Shown here piece after piece: positions 1 through 10,570 of a stretch of 64,000 nucleotides of DNA. This stretch comes from Monoplex corrugatus (lineage: Eukaryota > Mollusca > Gastropoda > Littorinimorpha > Ranellidae): positions 22,981,092 to 23,045,091 of the forward strand of contig JAPXFY010000023.1 in NCBI GenBank assembly GCA_030674185.1, read 5' to 3'. The translations under genes and the position numbers were made by a program. Each line of letters begins with the position of its first letter. The stretch's first letter is position 1. The notes under the pieces were generated by a model. The model did not search any database. It had not been told where the DNA came from and worked only from the letters and a program-made list of their open reading frames with translations.

Positions 1-83
1 CCTATCAGTGTATGCAGTCCTATCAGTATACTCAGCCCTATCGGTATACTCAGCCCTACCAGTATACACAGCCCTATCGGTAT
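1..83 (+). repeat. 18-bp minisatellite, short left block
   Basis: Tandem copies of an 18-bp unit, consensus CCTATCGGTATACTCAGC. It is the same unit as the large array at 3,360-4,000. The RTE-like LINE that follows ends in an (ATC)n tract directly against this block, so the two blocks were probably one array before the LINE inserted. The unit has no stop codon in several frames, which creates long spurious open frames. Confidence 0.85.
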
Positions 84-347
84 CATCATCATCATCAGGT
101 GCCCTGCCGCATGGCGTTGGCGACCATGGACTTCCAACCATCTCTATCTCTCGTTGCCCCCAGCATCTCTCCCACCCTCCTCATCCCCAGCCACTCTGCA
201 AGTCCGTCCAGCATTCTCTCCCTGGGTTTACCCGGTGCTCTCTTTCACTCCAGCTTTCCCGTTGTGACCAGGTGCTCCAAATCCCCCTTCCTCATAAAAT
301 GGTCTATAAATGTTGCTTGTCTTTTCCTAATCTTCCTTATGAGTGAT

Positions 348-1790
348 CTACTTGTGTCTGCCTCCATCAAGACTGTCTCGTTTGTTTTCTTTGCTGTCCA
401 CGGAACTCAACATTCTTCTTAGAAACCACATCTCGGCTGCCTCGATCCTGCTCTGGCTTTGCTTGCTGACTGTCCACGCCTCGCATCCGTACAACAGTGT
501 TGGTTCTATATAACATTCAAGGACTCTCTTTCTGATGTTAATTGATAGGCATTTGTTGGTAAGAATGCTTGTCATGTTCTTGAATGCTGTTTTGGCTTAG
601 CCGATTCTGCCAGCTATTTCCGATGTGCATCTGCCGTCTGATGAAATGGCCGTTCCCAGGTATTTGAACTTATTAACCTGTGACAAGGTTGTGCCGTTTG
701 CTGTTATTTTGCAGGAGGGGATTTCATGTTTTTTACTGATCACCATGACTTCAGTCTTCCTGCTGTTTAGTTCCAACCCCTTACCTTTGGTTTCTGTTTC
801 TAGTACAAGGTTTTGTAGGTCCCTTTCATTTTCTGCAATTAGCGTGTGTCATCTCCGTACCGAATATTGTTTATCATTTTCCCTCCAACCTTTAATCCAG
901 GGTCTTCTTCTAGGTTTCTCATGATGTTTTTGCTATATAGTGAAAACAGATCTGGTGACAAAATACAACCCTGTCTGACTCCTCTTTTGATGTTTTGAAA
1001 AGAGCTTATATTTTCTCTATTCTCATTGCAGCTGTTTGTTCACAGTACATTTCCTGATTATTCATAGATATTTTCCATCAACATTGAGTCTCTCCAATTG
1101 GTTGATCATTTCTTCATGTCGTACCCGATCGAAAGTCTTGGTGTAGTCAACAAAGCATAAATACAAATCCTTATCCATCTCAATTGACCTCTCTATGATA
1201 GTTCTTCGAATGTATATGGCATTAATAGTTCCTTTCCCCTCCACACAACCACACTGTTCTGCTATTTCTCTTTTGATTCTATTCCTTGTCCTCATCATGA
1301 TTATTCTTAACAAGATTTTTGTTACATGACTCATCAAACTGATTTTGCGATGGAGTTCGCATTCTATAGTCCCTGTCTTCTTTGGAAGTGCAATGAAAAT
1401 TGATTTTGACATATCTTTGGGGATTTTTCCAGTGTCATAAAGTTCATTTAGGAGGACTGTTATTTTTTCTATGCCAAATTCCTCCAGGGCTTCAATCATC
1501 TCTGTAGTAATGTTGTCTGGTCCTGGGGATTTTCCTGGTTTCATCTTTTTCAGTGCTACTCCAACTTCATATTTCATTATGGGTGGTCCTTCAAATATAT
1601 TTTTTATAATGAGTTCTTCGTTTCTGTCATCCTCAAAAAGGTCTTTAATGTACTCTCCCCATCTGTCTAATATTTTGTCTTTTTCCATGATAAGTGTGCC
1701 ATCTTTCGATTTTAAGCAACCAGTTGATGTGCATGTATTTTTCCTGTGGACAATTTCTTCAATTCGTCTGTACATACCCTGAGGATCCAT
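348..1790 (-). pseudogene. Reverse transcriptase region of the RTE-like LINE
   Basis: It would copy the element RNA at the nicked target. The N-terminal part has EFGIEKITVLLNELYDTGKIPKD, then CFVDYTKTFDRVRHEEM near 1,154, which is RT motif A. The frame stops after DGKYL at about 1,062 at a TGA that by family pattern replaces an arginine codon. The catalytic motif further on, near 846-860, reads YGDD where the family has YADD. The C-terminal part at 575-348 has LLYGCEAWTVSKQSQSRIEA, typical of RTE/BovB-like elements. It is in the same frame as the third endonuclease piece, so one stop separates the two domains. Confidence 0.8.
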
Positions 1791-1838
1791 TTTGTGTCGT
1801 TCTTCTATCTCTTTGCATTTTGTGTTCAGCCAAGCTTC

Positions 1839-3117
1839 CTAAGCTTCATTGCACCTATACCTGATTTCTTTGTTTATCTTTCTGTATATCTCCTCGTTTC
1901 TCTTTGCCTTCCTCCTTTCCTCCATCAGGCCCAAAATTTCATTAGTCGTCCAGCTCTTTTTTGCTTTTCTATTTGCCTTAGGGATTTCTTCACAAGCTTC
2001 ATTTATAGAACTTCTCAACTTTGTCCATTGTTCCTCACTGTCACCAACGTCTTCCAGAGCACTGAATTTGTTTTGAACATGTACATTACATTTTTGACGT
2101 ATCATTTCATCTGTCTTTAAGAGTCCAAGGTTTAGTTTGATGTTGCTTTTGGTCTGTTTCCTTTTCCTCAATTTCAGCCTAAACTTTCCCACTACAGGAT
2201 TGTGGTTACTGTTGCAGTCAGGCTGTAGTTTTTTTGCTGACAGTAAAGAATTTCTAAATCTTTTGTTGACCAAGATGTAGTCAATTTGATTTTTGGTATT
2301 ATCTCCTGGACTCATCCAAGTCCATTTTCTTCTGTTAGGCTGCTCAAACCAGGTGTTTCCTACTATGAACTCATATATCTGTACCCATTCTACAAGTCCC
2401 CCCCCCCCCCCTACCACCTTATCCTGTCCCACTTTAGCATTAAAATCTCCCATTATGACTGTAACTTCTTGTGATTTACATTGGATCTTGGCCATTTCTA
2501 AAACTTCGTAGAAGTTGTCGATGTCTTCCTGTGTACTTGCGGATGTTGGTGCATACACCTGTATGATGTTGATATCAAAAGGTTTACTCCGAATTTGACC
2601 AGTAAAACTCTGTCGGACACTGCCCAGTATCCCTTAACTGCTTTTGATTTGTCTTTGTCCATTATGATGCCTACTCCTCTTTCGTGTGAATTACCACCAG
2701 AATATATCACTGTATATTTCCTGATGTTATCATGCCTGCCCCCTTCCATCTCACTTCCCCCAGTCCTAAAATACTGATGTTAAGCCTTTCCATCTCCATT
2801 TTGATGTTGTCTAATTTACCTTTCTGCAACATTGTTCTGATGTTCCATGTTGCTATTTTGGTGTTGAATTTAATTTTGGTCGCAGTAGCTGGCTGACGGT
2901 CTTCTTCTTTCTCTTTCTCCTGTCCATGGTTTTCCTGGGGAAAAACTACGATGGTGGTTTTCCTTGCCTTCCATCGGTTTTTTTTCAGGGTTAACTCCCT
3001 TAGCCTTACTTTCTCCCGAGATGTCCACAAGGCAGTGGAGCTATTTACCAATAGCTTGGGGATCTGGTTTGTGGGCACCAGGGCGTGTCCACACGCTGGT
3101 GGACCTGCATGCCTCAC
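1839..3117 (-). pseudogene. APE endonuclease region of the RTE-like LINE
   Basis: The nuclease would nick target DNA for target-primed reverse transcription. The N-terminal piece (3,117-2,707) ends in IATWNIRT...GLGEVRWKG. The middle piece (2,749-2,498) is in another frame, and the third (2,558-1,839) in another again. Motifs in order are GDFNAKVGQD near 2,450, QIDYILVN near 2,285 and SNHNPV near 2,210. The last motif is normally S-D-H, so the catalytic aspartate appears changed to asparagine. A homopolymer at about 2,398-2,411 encodes a run of glycines without shifting the frame. An in-frame TAG just after RYRCNEA separates this part from the reverse transcriptase. Confidence 0.8.
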
Positions 3118-3359
3118 GTCTGGTGGCCAGACCTCCTCCGAGTCCTACGAGATTCAGCCTGAGTCCGTGAGGTGCTCAGTTACCGCTTGTCGCCACGAGG
3201 AGGCACAGCATAGGGCTTGCTGATGGAGAGGCTATGTATTGACAGGAAGAGACTTACGCATTGCTCTTCTTTTCGCACAGCAGTGCTAGCCAGCGGTGCA
3301 GGCCAAAGCCGACACACTAGACGCATCACATCTGCCAATATGACAAACTCTGCCAATAT

Positions 3360-4000
3360 GACTCAACCCTATTGGTATACACAACCACATCGGTACACTC
3401 AGCCCTATCGGTGTGTTCAGCCCTATTGGTATGCTCAGCCCTATCGGTATACTCAGCCCTACCAGTACCCTATCGGTACACTCAGCCCTATCAGTGTATT
3501 CATCCCTATCGGTATACTCAGCCCTATCAGTACACACAGCCCTATCAGTATACTCAGCCCTATCAGTATACATAGCCCTATTGGTATACTCAGCCCTATC
3601 AGTATACACAGCCCTTTCGGTATACCCAACCCTATTGGTATACACAGCCCTATCGGTACACTCAGTCTTTTCAGTATATTCAACCCTATCGGTATACTCA
3701 GCCCTATTGTTACACTCAGCCCTATGGTACTCAGCCCTATCAGTAAAGCCCAGCCCTTGGTACACAGCCCTATCAGTATGCCCACCCTATTGTATACTCA
3801 GCCCTATTGGCATATTCAGCCTATCGGTATACTCAGCCCTATCGGTGTATTCAGCCCTATTGGTATGCTCAGCCCTATTGATATGCTCAGCCATATCGGT
3901 ATACTCAGCCTATCAGTAAACTCAACCCTATCAGCAACTCAGCTCTATCACTATACACAGCCCTATCGGAATACTCAGCCCTATTGGTGTTCACAGCCCT
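3360..4000 (+). repeat. 18-bp minisatellite, left palindrome arm
   Basis: About 35 imperfect copies of the 18-bp unit CCTATCGGTATACTCAGC. Variants alternate at a few positions (CAGTA or CGGTA; ACTCAG or ACACAG). It ends in CAGCCCT at 4,000 and is followed at once by the same repeat in reverse complement. The long open frames here on both strands are products of an 18-bp, codon-multiple period and are not treated as genes. Confidence 0.9.
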
Positions 4001-4485
4001 AATAGGCTGGATCGATAGGCAGATACTGTAGGCTGTGTATACCGGTAGGGCAGAGTGTACCAATAAGGCTGGGCATACTGATAGGGCTGTGTATACCAAT
4101 AGGGCTGAGTGTACCAATAGGGCTGTGTATACCGATAGGGCTGTGTATACTGATAGGGCTGAGTGTACCAATAGGGCTGAGTATACCAATAGGGCTGGGC
4201 ATACTGATAGGGCTGATGGGGCTGTGTACCAATAGGGCTGGGCATACGATACTTGAATAGGGCTGAGTGTACCAATAGGGCTGAGTGTACCAATAGGGCT
4301 GAGTGTACCAATAGGGCGGCTTGAGGTGAGTGTACCAATAGGGCTGGGATACTGATAGGGCTGAGTGTACCAATAGGGCTGGGTATACTGATAGGGCTGA
4401 TGTACCAATAGGGCTGGGCATACATAGGGCTTGAGTGTACCAATAGGGCTGGGCATACTGATAGGGCTGAGTACACCGATAGGGC
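4001..4485 (-). repeat. 18-bp minisatellite, inverted right arm
   Basis: The same 18-bp unit runs in reverse complement (GGCTGAGTRTACCRATAG type) for about 26 imperfect copies. The switch is at 4,001-4,003, with CAGCCCT, a three-base spacer and AGGCTG. The two arms form a palindrome of more than 1.1 kb, with arms of unequal length. This layout resembles foldback elements or an inverted duplication of a tandem array. Confidence 0.9.
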
Positions 4486-5025
4486 GTTAACACACATCCC
4501 CGCATGGCAGCACTGGGTATCCTATAGGCTGGGATTTTGCCACACGCTCCCCATACAGAAGAACTTTTAAGACGCGGCCAACCTGCAGGCGGCGGACGTA
4601 CGTGGCCAAGCCAGTAGAATCATCGCTATGGTATGGGCTCTTGGCGTAAGTGTGTTATCCACTTCTCGCTGCTGTAGGAAAGGGTAATCAGAACACAGGT
4701 TCTGTGCTCTTCGTTCCGAGCGCGGAGACGTCGTCTTGAGAAACTGAAACTGAAACGGATGAAAACAATGATCATGATAACGTTTTGCTAACGATCATGC
4801 TTTAAATAGGACATCTTGAGTTTTGATTTCTAAGAAGCATATCATCCACCACGAGACTCAATAAATAAAGAATCACCATGTCTGATACTTTCGATAGTAT
4901 TACTATTTATGAATGAATGAATCGTATGTCTAACCTGGTAAATATGTTCATTCGTTCAGTTTACACAACATTGGTTAAACAAGCTTTCATAACCTGCTTT
5001 GTCATATTCCTCTTGGTCGTGTTTG
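4486..5025. other. No recognised feature
   Basis: Mixed-composition sequence after the palindrome. No ORF, repeat unit or family motif was recognised. Confidence 0.5.
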
Positions 5026-5133
5026 CTGTTGTTGTTGTTGTTGTTGTCGTCGTCGTCGTGTTGTTGTTGTTGCTGTTGTTGTTGTTGTTGTTGTTGTGTT
5101 GTTGTGTTGGTGGTGGTGGTGGTGGTGGTGGTT
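5026..5133. repeat. GTT/GGT trinucleotide microsatellite
   Basis: A run of GTT with short GTC and GCT interruptions passes into a GGT run. The 123-aa open frame across it (valine, leucine, glycine) is low complexity and not accepted as a gene. Confidence 0.95.
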
Positions 5134-5287
5134 ACTGCTGTTATTATATTGTTATTGCAGAAATCATCTTCTTAGTCTCATTATACAATAATTCGTTTCC
5201 TGCTTTTGGCACCACAGGGAAAATTATTCAGAAGGTCGAAGATTTCCATGAAACATGCAGGCTTATGCAAGCCGCCAGTAGGTTATA

Positions 5288-5549
5288 GGGGGAAAAGAGT
5301 GGCAGAATGATTCAGACGTTCGCCTCCCAATAACCAAACACGAGGTTCGTTTCACGTTAAGGTCTCGACTTTTCTCCTCAGTTTGACCGGAAAATCGAAC
5401 TAAACGTCTGGTCCTTCGGATGGGGACAAAAAACCAGTCGGACCCATGTGCCTTCTGGCTTTCCACGCTCAAGATCCCACGGCAGTTAAAAATCGTGAAG
5501 AGCAGGGCATTCGACCGTCTGCCCTGGTATGTAACATTGAAGAGATAGG
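5288..5549 (+). mobile_element. tRNA-headed SINE, 5' portion
   Basis: The head (about 5,288-5,357) resembles a tRNA-derived promoter, with GGTTCG as a degenerate B box. The body has GTCTGGTCCTTCGGATG near 5,406 and AAGATCCCACGGCA near 5,471, which I recall as the conserved centre of an abundant marine gastropod SINE. It is cut at 5,549 by a PLE-derived insertion. The rest of the SINE resumes at 5,830. The family call is from memory. Confidence 0.6.
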
Positions 5550-5829
5550 GAATCCAAAACAAATGTGACGGCCCGCGTTCAAACAAACGGGAACCAGAAA
5601 AAAACAACTGGCCTTTGTCAAGTGTAAGATTACAAACAAACAAACACCAGGTACAAAAATTAGGAGAAAAAGACTGAAACTTCCCTGCTGCTCCTTATAT
5701 CTGGTGTTTGTTTGTTTGTTTGTGATCTTACACTTGACAAAGGCCAGTTGGCCGACAATTTCTGCCTGCCTTCTCTTGTTGCGTTAAATACGCGTTCTTA
5801 TTCTTTTTCGGTGTTTTTTTCTGGTTCTT
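5550..5829. mobile_element. 280-bp non-autonomous PLE remnant with 15-bp flanking repeats
   Basis: The left part (5,550-5,670) begins GAATCCAAAACAAATGTGAC, close to the terminal repeat of the full PLE at 42 kb, with an internal deletion. The right part (5,690-5,829) is the same terminal repeat inverted. The arms share about 50 bp that pair as an inverted repeat (5,607-5,650 with 5,700-5,750). The direct repeat CATTGAAGAGATAGG lies at 5,535-5,549 and 5,830-5,844 and is read as the target duplication. No coding sequence remains. Confidence 0.75.
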
Positions 5830-6010
5830 CATTGAAGAGATAGGTTGATTTCTCAGGTCCATCATCTTGAAGGCCAATTAGCCTTCTTGCCTTTTGGAAG
5901 TCCTGGTCAATAAATAAACTGAGCGGCGCTGCACTGAGGAGACACGCTCTCAAAGGGGAGAGCAGCCCGAGTTTCACATGGTAAATCCACTGTGACAAAA
6001 CAATGAATAT
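5830..6010 (+). mobile_element. SINE 3' portion, continuation of 5,288-5,549
   Basis: After the PLE insertion the SINE continues. The tail contains GAGCGGCGCTGCACTGAGGA and GAGCAGCCCGAGTTTCACA, the conserved 3' domain also found at 6,788-6,880 and near 58,900-58,930. Confidence 0.65.
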
Positions 6011-6042
6011 GAATCTGACTATGTTTGTGGATTCTTTTTTCC

Positions 6043-6400
6043 TACCATTTGTAGGTAGGTAAGTAACATGGATTCTATGTCCTAACATTTGTAGGTAGGT
6101 AAGTAATATGGATTCTATGTCCTAACAATTTTAGGTAGGTAAGTAACATGGATTCTACAACTAAACATCTGTAGGTAGGTAAGTAACATGGATTCTACAA
6201 CTAAACATCTGTAGGTAGGTAAGTAACATGGATTCTACAACTAAACATCTGTAGGTAGGTAAGTAACATGGATTCTATGTCCTAACAATTTTAGGTAGGT
6301 AAGTAACATGGATTCTACAACTAAACATCTGTAGGTAGGTAAGTAACATGGATTCTATGTCCTAACAATTTTAGGTAGGTAAGTGATATGGATTCCATGT
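6043..6400. repeat. 40-bp minisatellite, about 9 copies
   Basis: The constant half is GTAGGTAGGTAAGTAACATG. The other half is one of two variants, GATTCTATGTCCTAACA or GATTCTACAACTAAACATC, arranged in a non-random order. The uniform copies suggest recent expansion. Confidence 0.9.
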
Positions 6401-6411
6401 GCTAACATTTG

Positions 6412-6560
6412 TCAGAACAAGATTGAGACAGCTGAAATGTAGTTCCTGAGAAGAATGTTCAGAGTTCCATGGACAGCAGAGAAAACAAAGGCATCATTCT
6501 TGAAAGAGACAAACACCAAAAGAACAATTTTGAAAAAGATTAGGAAAAGATATTTCATAT
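6412..6560 (+). mobile_element. RTE-like LINE fragment, diverged
   Basis: The sequence matches the family's C-terminal coding part: CAGAACAAGATTGAGACAGC, a segment encoding a decayed WFLRRMF, then AAGATTAGGAAAAGA. It is more diverged than the other copies and lacks the (GAT)n tail, so it is an older remnant. Confidence 0.65.
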
Positions 6561-6699
6561 TTTTGTGCTTATGTAAAAACGTTGGGCTGTTGCTGGTTTG
6601 AGTTAACTTAAGGATTAATAATTAAGTGAATTAATTTGTTAGTATTCGGAAACATTGGTATCTAGAGGTAAACAAAGTGTGGAGATTTCACCATTGTGT

Positions 6700-6905
6700 C
6701 AATTTCTTCATTTGGAAGACTGATTTCCCAGGTCCCTCCCCTTGAAGGCCAATTAGCCTGCTTGTCTTTCTGAAGTCTTGGTAAAAAAATAATTGGGTGG
6801 CACTGCATTGCAGCGACGCGTTCTTAAAGAGGAGGGTTGCCCGAATTTCACATGGGAAATGAATATTAATCTGAATATGAACACAAATATGATTATGGAA
6901 ATCAG
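6700..6905 (+). mobile_element. SINE 3' fragment
   Basis: A second copy of the SINE 3' half. It shares TTGAAGGCCAATTAGCC with 5,864-5,880, then has GGGTGGCACTGCATTGCAGC and GCCCGAATTTCACATGGGAA. The tRNA-like head is missing. Confidence 0.65.
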
Positions 6906-7039
6906 CAGTGTTCAAAACAGATTTGTGAACAACAGTTTCTCTTTAATTTGTGATTTGTTTAAACTGTGTTTTACGTGTTGTGGAACTGTATCATTGTCAT
7001 TGTTCCACATCAATATTTATTTCAACTGAAGGTATTCCA

Positions 7040-7612
7040 GACCACGCCCCCCCCCCCCCCGGGGTGGGGATGCTGGGGGCTCATTCAGAATAAATAGTAT
7101 CCCCACCTTTTGGAAATTCTCTGCAAAAAAATTCCTCTTTCCTGTCATTCTTTCTTGTTTTCTGCCTTGTTCCTTTGCTTTCTGTCATTTCTTCCTTGCT
7201 GGTCTATTCAACTGTATGCGTTCTATAAAGCCTTACATAATTTACATTATGTCTGATGATTGGGTACATATATTAAGTGCATTTTTGGCTGTAAGAAAAT
7301 GTGATGTGCTGAGGCAGTTCTAGGTAATTTAGGTATATTTTTATGTTTTTAGTGCCCTTAGTTACAGTTATATTTGTATTTAAGTGTAATTTTTTAAATC
7401 CCCTTTGTGATACATAGGATGGAGTGGTCAGCGCCAGGGGCATAGCCTTAAATTTTGTGTGTGAATGCATTGATATGTGCACTTAATGTTCTTTTGCAGG
7501 TGTTCTTTTTCCTCCAGTGAGGTATGGTTTACATTTTGAATTGGCTACAGCACTGCTATGGCTCTGTGTAGTTGTCTGGGCTTTAACCAACAATAACAAT
7601 AACAATCCAGAC
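7040..7612 (+). mobile_element. Family B interspersed repeat, near-complete copy
   Basis: It starts with a C-run then GGGGTGGGGATGCTGGGGGC, and passes TTTTGGAAATTCTCTGCAA. It ends with ATGGCTCTGTGTAGTTGTCT and GGGCTTTAACCAACAATAAC followed by CAATAA repeats. Partial copies with the same order of motifs lie at 55,705-55,820, 60,437-60,500 and 63,425-63,865. No coding capacity was seen, so it is probably a SINE or a LINE 3' end. Confidence 0.65.
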
Positions 7613-7756
7613 CACGGCAGCACAGGCAGGGAGAGTGGTAGAGACACTCCAAATTAACAGCATTGTTCTATGCCAGGGTTCCTGTCTAACTCCTTACCGC
7701 CAGTTTCATCTCACTGTGCTGGCTTCTGGTACAGGTGAACAGAAAAAGTGATGCTA

Positions 7757-8060
7757 CCAGTTGCTGTGGTGTAGTGGTTAGCGCAACGGACTGCCAATTG
7801 GAAGGTTGTGGGTTCGAATCCCCATCAGTCCATTCAAAAATATATCATTGTGGGGGTTTTCGGCTCTGACCAGCTCCTACCTAGAGTTGGGCGTGCTATG
7901 GGCTCATTGGGAAGACTGGAACCACACAGTCGAGTCTCATCCACTTCACGGATGCGTCATTGAAGGTGTTGCTCAATTCTTCTTACCAGCACCGCAGGTG
8001 TCTGTATCTCTCAGGCCTGGTTGACGCCAGGACGTATTATGATAGTATGAATACAGACCT
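7757..8060 (+). mobile_element. tRNA-derived SINE (family A)
   Basis: The head carries a box A-like TAGTGGTTAGCGC and a perfect box B, GGTTCGAATCC, at about 7,812-7,822. The would-be acceptor strands pair poorly (CTGTGG against CCATCAG), so this is a SINE promoter and not a tRNA gene. The body includes CAGTCGAGTCTCATCCACTT. The same body occurs at 8,893-9,090 (minus) and 50,930-51,075. Confidence 0.7.
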
Positions 8061-8408
8061 GTCACGGAGTCTCTATCCTAGATGAAGCTCCATAGCATCA
8101 TGATTATCATCCTTATCGACATCATCATCATTGCATTGTAAAAACTGTGTCAGCTTCTGTGGCCATTAAGGTGGCGTAGAAAATGGGATGGGAAAAGATG
8201 AGCACAAAGGTAATATTTTTGTATATAAAGGGGGAGATTATTAGGATGGTTAGCCCATCTTGTGGTCTTGTTTCTCTTTACCGCCTTCCCAGCCTTTCAT
8301 GCTACTCCTTCTCTCTCTCAGTGCCTGTTTATCACTGTTTCCTTATTCTTCTATGGGTAATTTTATCGTAAACCCTAGCATCAACCAGGCCCGAGAGATT
8401 CAGATACC
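8061..8408. other. No recognised feature
   Basis: Spacer between a SINE and an RTE fragment. It has short ATC clusters but no gene signal. Confidence 0.5.
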
Positions 8409-8883
8409 CACAAATGCCTATCAATTAACATGAGGAAGAGAGTTCTTGAATGTTACATAGAACCGATAATGTTATATGGTTGTGAGGCGTAGACAGTTAA
8501 CAAGCAAAGCCAGAACAAGATTGAGGCAGCCGAGAAGTGGTTTTAAGAAGAATGTTGAGAGTTGCGTGGATAGCAACAAAAACAAACAAGACAGTCTTGA
8601 TGGAGGCAGACACAAGAAGATCATTCGTAAGGAAGATTAGGAAAAGACAAGCAACATTTATAGGCATTTCATAAGGAAAGGGGAATTGGAGCACCTTATC
8701 ATAACAGGAAAGCTGGAGGGAAAGAGAGCAACAGGTAGACCCAGGGAAAAAATATTGAACTGACTTGCAGAGTGGCTGAGGACAGACAGGGTGGAAGATG
8801 TGGTCGCCGCAACAAGGGATAGAAACATATGGGGGGCCATGATCGCCAACGCCATGTGGCAAGGCACTTGGTGATGATGATGA
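8409..8883 (+). mobile_element. RTE-like LINE, 5'-truncated copy
   Basis: The plus strand encodes NKCLSINMRKRVLECYIEP, then YGCEA followed by a stop where the family has tryptophan. It ends with GATGATGATGA after AACGCCATGTGGCAAGGCAC. Only the last part of the ORF and the 3' UTR remain. Confidence 0.85.
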
Positions 8884-8892
8884 CGGTGTAGA

Positions 8893-9090
8893 TTAGGAAA
8901 TTTGAGCAACGGTCTCAAGGACGTATCCACCAAGTGGATGAGACTCAACAATATGGTTCCTTTCTTCCCAGTGAGCACATATCACGATTAACTGTGGACA
9001 GAAGCTGGTTGGGGCCCAAACAATAACACAACGAATTCTTGGACTGCTGGGGATTTGAATGCATGACTTCCCAGTCAATTTTTGAGACTG
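8893..9090 (-). mobile_element. Family A SINE, inverted copy
   Basis: On the minus strand it has the T-arm-like ATTCAAATCCCCAGCAGTCC, then GAGTCTCATCCACTT and GTTGCTCAA, matching 7,810-7,975. The box A half is strongly diverged. Confidence 0.6.
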
Positions 9091-9111
9091 TTATTTGTTT
9101 GACTGATAATG

Positions 9112-9215
9112 GTTCGTGTTGGTGGTGGTTGTGGTGGTGGTGGTGTGTGTGTGAGTGTGTGTGTCTGTCTGTCTTTCTTTCTGTGTGTGTGTGTGTGAAT
9201 CTATCTGTCTGTGCC

Positions 9216-9277
<62 letters not shown>

Positions 9278-9341
9278 CTGTCTGTGCCCCCTCTGTGTGT
9301 GTGTGTGTGTGTGTGTTTGTGTGTTGTGTGTGTGTGTGTGT

Positions 9342-9387
<46 letters not shown>

Positions 9388-9461
9388 CCTGTGTGTGTGT
9401 AACCTGTGTGTGTGTAACCTGTTTGTGTGTGTGAACTGTGTGTGTATACCTGTGTGTGTAT

Positions 9462-9516
<55 letters not shown>

Positions 9517-9678
9517 CGTGGTGTGTGTGTGTGTGTGTGACCTGTGTGTGTTCCCTGTGTGTGTGATGGAGAGGATGTCAATTTGGTCAAGGATCTCTCG
9601 TCTAACAGGCTTGAGTGTACGCAAATTCAGCATCTTGTGTATTAATGTGTGTGTGTGTGTGTATGTTGTGTGTGTGTG

Positions 9679-9748
<70 letters not shown>

Positions 9749-9884
9749 CCTGTGTGTGTTCCCTGTGTGTGTGATGGAGATGATGCCAATTTGGTCAAGG
9801 GTCTCTCGTCTAACAGGCTTGAGCGTACGCAAATTCAGCATCTTGTGTATCAATGTGTGTGTTGTGTTGTGTGTGTGTGTTGTG

Positions 9885-9956
<72 letters not shown>

Positions 9957-10161
9957 CGCGTGTGGTGTGTGTGTGTGTGCGTGTGTTCCCTGTGTGTGTG
10001 TTCCCTGTGTGTGTGTTCCCTGTGTGTGTGATGGAGAGGATGTCAATTTGGTCAAGGGTCTCTCGTCTAACAGGCTTGAGCGTACGCAAATTCAGCATCT
10101 TGTGTATCAATGTGTGTGTTGTGTTGTGTGTGTGTGTGTGTTGTGTTGTGTTTGTGTTGTG

Positions 10162-10192
<31 letters not shown>

Positions 10193-10454
10193 TGTGTGTG
10201 TGTGTGTGGTGTGTGTGTATCCTGTGTGTGTATCTATGTGTGTGTGTATCCTGTGTGTGTATGTATGTGTGTGTGTGTTAAAGTGTGTGTGTGTGTGTGT
10301 GTGTGGGGGGGGGTTATCCTGTGTGTATATGTGTGTGTGTGTGTGTGAGTGTGTATGTGTGTGTGCCCTCTTTGTGTGTGAGTGTGTGTGTGTGTGTGCC
10401 CTCTCTGTCTGTGAGTGTGCATGCGCGCATGTGTGTGTGTGTGTGTGTGAGTGT

Positions 10455-10502
<48 letters not shown>

Positions 10503-10570
10503 GTGTGTGTGTGTATAAGTGTGTATGTGTGTCACAGAAAGGATGACAACTTGGGTCAAGGGTCACTCAT
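9112..10570. repeat. Compound GT microsatellite with embedded 80-bp repeat
   Basis: About 1.4 kb of GT tract. Three near-identical non-GT blocks of about 82 bp are embedded at 9,565-9,645, 9,773-9,855 and 10,030-10,112. Each starts GATGGAGA and ends CATCTTGTGTATYAATG. A fourth partial copy is near 10,533-10,570. Short variants such as AACC and TTCCC punctuate the GT tract. The valine/cysteine or threonine/histidine open frames are low complexity. Confidence 0.95.

Larger units (their letters stand above)
84..3340 (-). mobile_element. RTE-like LINE, nearly full length, broken
   Basis: Read on the minus strand, the element has a 5' leader, an APE-type endonuclease, a reverse transcriptase, a C-terminal region and a 3' end closed by (GAT)n at 82-97. 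The endonuclease opens with IATWNIRTMLQKGK. RTE elements with this start are often annotated as craniofacial development protein 2-like in molluscs. At least two frameshifts, an in-frame stop and further breaks inactivate it. The 5' boundary is uncertain because the minisatellite resumes near 3,360. Five more fragments of the same family lie in this window. RTE clade assignment is from motif memory. Confidence 0.85.

Noticed and set aside
3217..4505. YTQPYR/SIGILSP-type ORFs up to 261 codons on both strands
   Set aside because: Translations of the 18-bp minisatellite in different frames. The same peptide period appears in all frames and on both strands.
7757..7830. Candidate tRNA gene
   Set aside because: Box A and B are good, but the acceptor stem does not pair properly and a SINE body follows. 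It is a tRNA-derived SINE.
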